Shown: positions 58,701-64,000 of the stretch, in pieces | Layout: each line of letters opens with the position of its first letter | Numbering within the stretch: the stretch's first letter is position 1 | Assembly: GCA_032717465.1 (NCBI GenBank) | Contig: CM064697.1 | Coordinates: 186,001 to 250,000, forward strand | From: Coenobita brevimanus | Lineage: Eukaryota; Arthropoda; Malacostraca; Decapoda; Coenobitidae | Direction: 5' to 3' | DNA: 64,000 bases | The notes under the pieces: generated by a model | The model's input: the letters and a program-made list of their open reading frames with translations, nothing else | Databases searched by the model: none | Told to the model about the DNA's origin: nothing | Position numbers and translations under genes: made by a program

Positions 58701-58935
58701 CATGACACTGAAGGGGTTAGGAAAGATTAATTTTAACTCCTTTAGTCTGGTAACGTGAATCTATTTATTTATTTTTTATTTATACTACCTCCAAATTGTT
58801 TCATGTAGGTTTAGACAGAATTTTCGAGATTGGAGACATCAGTTGGAGTCTTTCTTAACCCCTTCAATACCAGTAAGTTTTTTTGAAATTAAAAATCATC
58901 TGAAAGACACATGAATAAAATGCAAAATCGTCATG
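58701..58935 (+). repeat. TTAA MITE family, adjacent copies
   Basis: ACACTGAAGGGGTTAG (58704-58719) is an inverted end. TTTTAACTCCTTTAGTCTGG (58731) and TTAACCCCTTCAATACCAG (58855) are two left ends, giving at least three pieces in a row. Confidence 0.62.
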
Positions 58936-59289
58936 AAATCGTCTGGTCGAAGAGAGAAGAGGAAAAAATAAATCTTCGTAATAAGGAAGTTGTTTAGGTA
59001 GATCCAGGAAAGGGAGCAGGTTTGAGTGGCGACCTTGACAGTGATCCAGTAATAGCCAGTAGTGACCCTAAGGAGGGACACTGAACAGGCTCGTTAGTGT
59101 CGTACAAGCTCGTTAGTGTCGTTAGTCACATCACTCACACGTAGCCTTTTTCCACTCCCTCTGTCAATCACGTCAGGTTTTGCAAAGATGTGATTCTTCT
59201 TTATCATTTTCATTTTGTTATTTCAGATGTAACTTTATATCTGCTGTTTCTTTTAATTTGTTTATTGATCTGTTTATTTATTGATCCGT
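58936..59289. other. Unique sequence, no gene seen
   Basis: GGCTCGTTAGTGTCGTACAA then GCTCGTTAGTGTCGTTAG near 59089-59125 is a short tandem duplication. Confidence 0.45.
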
Positions 59290-59515
59290 TTACTGTGATG
59301 AAAATGTGTGCTTTTTTTTTTCTATCTCTGTTTACCTAACACCATCCACCTCTCTCTCTCTCTCTCATCTTCATCCTTCTTCCTCTCAGTCATTATTCTG
59401 CTTTCTTTATTTCCCTCTGGCTTCTTTTCTCCTCCCGCCTCCAGATCATTCTCTCTCTTTCTCTCTCTCCCTCCACCACCACCACCTCCTCCTCTCTTCT
59501 CTCTCTCGATACTGC
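59290..59515 (+). repeat. Pyrimidine-rich tract
   Basis: CTCTCTCATCTTCATCC-type sequence. No gene. Confidence 0.7.
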
Positions 59516-59744
59516 TGTACAATTCTTGGATCCCCACTTAAGTAAGGATACAATTTAATTAGTGTGGGCGCAGCGGAGGCCAACAAAAGAAATACCCACT
59601 CTCCGACACAAACCTTATAAACAAAGACTGCCACAACTCGACCTCCTGGCCAAGCGTCAGAGGCCAGACAACTGCATGCTTTAGAACACAAAACTAAGTC
59701 AGCAACATTGATTTAAAAATTTTTGCTGACACCTCCAATCCCCA

Positions 59745-59860
59745 CCCGGTCCCTTCAGTCCGGTAATGCGTTTGCTTTATTTATTTTTGCTGCTTCTACA
59801 CGATTAAATTAATCTTTTGGCAGACTTCTTGTTATGAGGGTGTAAGGGAAGGCTGTGTCT
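59745..59860 (+). repeat. TTAA MITE family fragment
   Basis: GGTCCCTTCAGTCCGGTAAT then GCTGCTTCTACACGATTAAA, in the family order. The TTAA at the end is lost. Confidence 0.5.
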
Positions 59861-60360
59861 AACTCGCAAGTTCGAAATGTTTGTCCGGAACAAATTAAAA
59901 CCGTTTTTTCAGCAAGAACAATGAAATTTATATGCCATTGGACTGAAGAAGCTGAACTTAAATCGGATGCACAATGTACACAGATACGAACAAGACATTG
60001 TTGCTAATGGAACGAAGTCTCGAAATTTACTGTACAATGCACCACCATAATATACTCGTATACGTTCATGAAAAGGCTAGAATGTTTAATAGTATTAGCT
60101 TTATATCTTTGGTTCTGTAGCCTCACTATAGGTATCACTTTCAAATGTTCTAATATACTGTACTTTCCTGAATGCATTTCAGTGCTGCAATGCATTTAAT
60201 TCTTCTACCTATTTCCTTGTGTGGTAGAATGGCGGGAAATATATTAGGTGAGAGAAAGCCTTTAGTATCCTGTTCCAAAACTTCTGTAATTACAGAGTAC
60301 GACTTCTTTTAACGTACAGGCCAAACCCCCTACAAAGACCTAGGAGTTTGTGTGGTCTGT
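59861..60360. other. Unique AT-rich sequence, no gene
   Basis: Nothing recognised. Confidence 0.45.
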
Positions 60361-60425
60361 ATATCTACGCAATCATCTCCCTTCCCTTTCACCATTCCTT
60401 TTCTCTCATATCTCCTTTACATCCA

Positions 60426-60463
<38 letters not shown>

Positions 60464-61200
60464 ACACCAGCCCTCCCACCCCCTCCAAGTCCCCTCATTA
60501 CTCCCCTCAGCGCCCCTGTTTTTCAGTTTTTTTTTCCCCTCGGTGTGCTCTAGTTGTCTTTCCTCCTCCTCCTCCTCCTCCCACTCACTGTTACCCTTTC
60601 CCCCCCTCCCCCTCTCTCTCCAGCGTTCCCATTACTTTTTTCCAACGACTCTCTTCATTCCATCCGTTTCTTTCCGCCTTCCTATCCCTCCCTTTCCTTC
60701 CAACCCGCTCTCAGTTTATTGCTGTTTTCCCTGTCTTTTTTTTAAATCGTCATTCTTATTTTTCCTCTTCCGTTATTTCTTGTCTCGTTCTCTCCCTCTT
60801 CCTTATTCATTTCTCGGCACTTATTTTCTCCATTTTACTTCCCTCTTTCGTCTGCATTCTTCTTCGTCTTAACTTATTTAGAAACTCTCTCTCTCTCTCC
60901 CTCCCTCTCCTCCCATTTTCTTCTATTCCAAACCTCAATCCACTACGCCTACCTCCTGTCCTTATTTCTTCTCCCCTTCATCCACTTGCCTTTCTCTATT
61001 TGCTCCCTTTCCTCTCTTCTCTCTCTCTTCCCTAGGCTCTCTCCTCTCTTTTTTATCTACGTCCCCCACTTTCCCACTCTTTCCTCTCTGTTTCCTCTCT
61101 CCTTTCTCCACCTCCCCTCACTCTCCCTCCCATTCCTCGCTCCACTCCCTCCACCCTTATCTTTCCCCTCCCCCTTCCCCTCCCCGCAGCTCTCTTACAA
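60361..61200 (+). repeat. Pyrimidine-rich tract with (CT)n at 60429-60462
   Basis: CT-dominated plus strand. Ser/Pro/Phe/Leu-rich frames rejected. Confidence 0.8.
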
Positions 61201-61306
61201 GCGTTCTCTGCCCCGCTTGATTTATTGAATGATTTGGGGGGAGTGACTTGGGGGTCGGGTACTCGCTCCAAAATTCTCATACTCGCTCCAAAATTCTCAG
61301 TCATCT

Positions 61307-61465
61307 GGAAGTAGGATACGTAAAGCACAGGAAGTAGGATAAGCAGAGCACAGGAAGTAGGATAAGCAGAGCACAGGAAGTAGGATAAGCAGAGCACAGG
61401 AAGTAGGATAAGCAGAGCACAGGAAGTAGGACAAGTAGAGCACAGGAAGTAGGATAAGTAAAGGA
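61307..61465 (+). repeat. 23-bp minisatellite, about 7 copies
   Basis: Unit GGAAGTAGGATAAGCAGAGC then ACA. Inner copies are identical and the outer ones vary (GATACGTAAAGC, GACAAGTAGAGC, GATAAGTAAAGG). Just before it, TACTCGCTCCAAAATTCTCA is duplicated in tandem (61259-61299). Confidence 0.96.
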
Positions 61466-61950
61466 GAGATGATACTGTACATTAGGATAAAGAAATAATA
61501 CATAATAAAACAAAAGATACAGGATAAGGAATAAAGGGATATGGTAGAGGAATATTACGGTACAGAAATACTATGTAAAAGTAGCATGATACTGTAATAT
61601 TAGGGTAGAGAAATATAAAACCGCCCAAAGATAAAAGATAAGGAATAGAGTGAAATGGTATGGAAATATTATATAAAAGTGGGGCGGAATTATAATACGA
61701 GAAATACTATATAATCAACAAAAGATAAAGGATATGGAATAGAGAAATAGGGTACGGAAATATTATGCAGTCGAGTATTTATTGAAATCCCAAATGCCTA
61801 AAACTCATTCCCGCATTACCCTGTCATTGTTGGCAGCAGCGTAACAAGGTATTAAAACTTACTAAAAAGGAAAAAGAAATGCACTGAATGGGAAATTAAT
61901 GCTATACTGTTTGGCTCCTCAAGGAACTGTCAACTGCATAAATCTCCCAA
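61466..61950. other. AT-rich sequence with a decayed repeat
   Basis: GATAAGGAATA..G.AATATGGTA..GAAATATTA-type words recur about every 75-100 bp (61523, 61638, 61728). No gene. Confidence 0.5.
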
Positions 61951-61954
61951 AATT

Positions 61955-62100
61955 CCCTTTATTTTATCCACTTTATTGTCGCAGTTTTTATTATTGTTAC
62001 GTTCAGACGATTTTATTCACCTTAAGAGGGGCTTTTTCAACTGGAGGGGTTACCAAAGCCTTCATTAACCTCTTCACCGCCAGACATCATTATCAAGTTG
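61955..62100 (+). repeat. TTAA MITE family fragment
   Basis: TTACGTTCAGACGATTTTAT then TCACCTTAAGAGGGGC, TCAACTGGAGGGGTTACC and ATTAACCTCTTCACCGCC follow the family layout, with a further left end at 62063. Confidence 0.6.
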
Positions 62101-63110
62101 AATTTTATGATCGGGAGGCAGTAGGAATAATCTAAAATATACGTCATCAGTGTGAAGTGCTTAAACTGGAATTATAGCACAAGCGATAAAGATAAGAAAA
62201 AGTGGTACATGTCTATAATTGGCAAAGAAATAATATAGGCTATAATCGACACTTCAATTAACCACGAGCTGCGTAGGAGTCAGTATATTATATTTCTAAG
62301 ATTCACTCTATTATTCCGTTTTTATTGTGGGAAGCAGAGCAGATGGGATGAAGGATAAGCCAAATTAGAACGAAAATGGGGATACTGGCAGAGACGCGGA
62401 AGGAATTAAAGGGAGGAACTGGAAAAGGGGATGGTAAATATGAAGAAAAGATATCGCGTAGAGAAAAAGAAAATATGGTAAGGGCAAAACAAGATCGATT
62501 ATAATTCCACTGCCAACCTAACACCCACACATTCTCTCTCTCTGTCTCTCGTTTTTCACACGATGCTATATATCTTCTTACATAGTACTCAACCCCTGTC
62601 CCCCCTCTTTCTCACATTTTTCACATTATGCTGTATCTTTTCTTACAAAATAGTTAATCCCCCCCTCTCTCGATAAATCCCGCAAAAACCCGAGAACCTT
62701 AAAAAAGAAAAAAAGAAATGTGAAATGCAAGGCCGAGGGGCTGCTAGGAGACAGGTGGTGTGTATTGATGACGGTAGTGTTGGTACCCCTGACCCTACAA
62801 AAATAAACGCACGCACGTGGTTGGCGCAGCTAGGGTATTTGCTTGATGCGGGGGAAGGATGAACGGCTGGACTGATAAATAGATAGACTGATAGATATAG
62901 ATAAGTAGACGAACAGATAGATAAACAGATGGACTGACAGATAGACAGGCCTTCTGAAACGCGGTATTCTTATTCCAACCTTTACTCCGGCCTACACGAC
63001 TTAAACAATTTGCATCAGAATAAGTTCCATTCCGATCTTAATGTGACCAGGCCCTTGGTGGGAGACCTTGAAGCATCCCATCTACCTCCTCATACTATCG
63101 AATACATATA
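62101..63110. other. Unique sequence with a short degenerate GATA tract
   Basis: GATA/GACAGATAGA words at about 62875-62950. No gene recognised elsewhere. Confidence 0.5.
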
Positions 63111-63111
63111 C

Positions 63112-63305
63112 CTTACTGGGGAAACACATAACTCACCAATACCCTATCTCCTTCCTTATACTAAAAATTTTAACAGACACCTTACGCATACACTATCTAC
63201 TCCCTTATGCTACAAAATACATGGACCTATACTTCACTAGGGAAACAAATAATTCATATAAATCAATGAGTATGCTTGTATTAATAACTCACTCACCTCC
63301 TCAGT
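63112..63305 (+). repeat. Direct repeat, copies 1-2
   Basis: ACTGGGGAAACACATAACTC (63115) and ACTAGGGAAACAAATAATTC (63236), the latter followed by GCTTGTATTAATAACTCACT. A third copy is at 63930-63997. Confidence 0.6.
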
Positions 63306-63929
63306 ACGCCAATGAGTGACTACAGGTGGGTCATCCATTAACTTACCTGCAATTAAGAGTAAAGGTAATTAGTACACATGAATGCTAAGTGAAGGACTGC
63401 TGCTAAAACACAAAATATATGATTCCGCCGATCTTCTCACCTGTAATCAATAACAAGGTAAACACTGGAATTTAAAGGTAAGAAAAGAACTGGCGCCAGA
63501 AGACTTGGAAAAAGACATAAAAACCCACTTAGGCCCGCATTCTCGTCGGTTATGCAAACTCCCTAATACCTTTTCCTAAGCGACTTATTTTGCTCATCAC
63601 ACCTTACTCTCCTTCGTGTTCCATAAATCACTGTAATATCGCCATACTCTGCATAGGTAATGTACACATTAACCAGCCACATCTCAAAATAAGTCGCTAT
63701 AGAAGATGTGTTAGGAAGCCTTCATACCCCACGAGAATACCGACCTTGGACTGCTGGTATGCCGTAGTGTGGTCACCGGATTGGAACAGAGAACGTATTT
63801 TAATATCATAACTACGATGCTTTTTCTTTCTAATTTAGGCTACAACATGACGATTTAATATCGGGAAGGATCTATGTTATTGCCAATCTGTTTTCATCTG
63901 AAGGAACTAGGGTATTGACGCAACTCTGC
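63306..63929. other. Unique sequence, no gene
   Basis: Mixed AT-rich. Nothing recognised. Confidence 0.45.
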
Positions 63930-63997
63930 TACTAGGGAAATAAATAACTCACACATGAACTGAAGAGAATGCCTGTACCAATAACTCATTTACTAGG
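63930..63997 (+). repeat. Direct repeat, copy 3 (reaches window end)
   Basis: CTAGGGAAATAAATAACTCA, then GCCTGTACCAATAACTCATT aligns with 63237-63300 with about three quarters identity, so a dispersed element may continue past the window. Confidence 0.6.
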
Positions 63998-64000
63998 CCA

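Overview
The window looks like non-coding nuclear DNA from an arthropod, most likely a decapod crustacean and possibly a crab. That placement is an inference. It rests on very dense dinucleotide microsatellites, degenerate TTAGG/CCTAA-type tracts, spliceosomal splice signals, a Penelope-like GIY-YIG element, CR1-type LINE relics, several tRNA-derived SINE families and a TTAA-flanked MITE family. I found no complete protein-coding gene and no bacterial, plasmid or CRISPR features.

Layout. 0-0.5 kb: one credible host exon on the minus strand (227-484). It has an acceptor, a start codon, 39 codons resembling the first membrane helix of an SLC1 glutamate/neutral amino-acid transporter, and a donor. 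The rest of that gene would lie to the left, outside the window. A GC-rich segment at 5269-5455 (minus strand, CRE-like site, good donor) could be its first non-coding exon and promoter. 0.75-1.4 kb: CR1-type reverse transcriptase relic. 5.8-7.6 kb: 3' end of a Penelope-like element with a 50-bp inverted repeat, enclosing an arm of a foldback element whose nearly intact copy lies at 41.2 kb. 8.4-10 kb: degenerate telomere-like tracts facing each other. 10.2-10.6 and 18.8-19.5 kb: two very long perfect GT arrays (433 and 691 bp). 10.8 kb: a 168-bp MITE. 11.6-12.2 kb: LINE RNase H relic. 12.9-14.8 kb: two SINEs and a CT-rich minisatellite. 16.9, 35.6, 38.7, 40.4 and 47.0 kb: SINEs or SINE fragments.

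From 20 kb to the end the sequence is dominated by long purine-rich or pyrimidine-rich strand-asymmetric tracts (20.9-22.3, 24.4-24.9, 31.2-31.7, 33.2-34.2, 34.3-34.8, 38.5-40.4, 43.7-44.8, 45.3-46.2, 53.0-54.7, 56.0-58.1 and 59.3-61.2 kb). Their long open frames (Ser/Pro/Leu-rich one way, Glu/Arg/Gly-rich the other) are composition artefacts. Between them lie about a dozen copies or fragments of a short repeat, the best of which (47132-47557) has TTAA ends and CCC-starting inverted termini, suggesting a piggyBac-type MITE. There is also a second CR1 relic (37.8 kb), a near-perfect 680-bp foldback element (41.2 kb) and several minisatellites.

The parts do not form a pathway. The picture is a long intron or intergenic region beside the 5' end of a probable SLC1 gene, filled by mobile elements and simple repeats. 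The most interesting items are the foldback element, the TTAA MITE family, the Penelope-like element with its inverted repeat, and the probable transporter 5' region.
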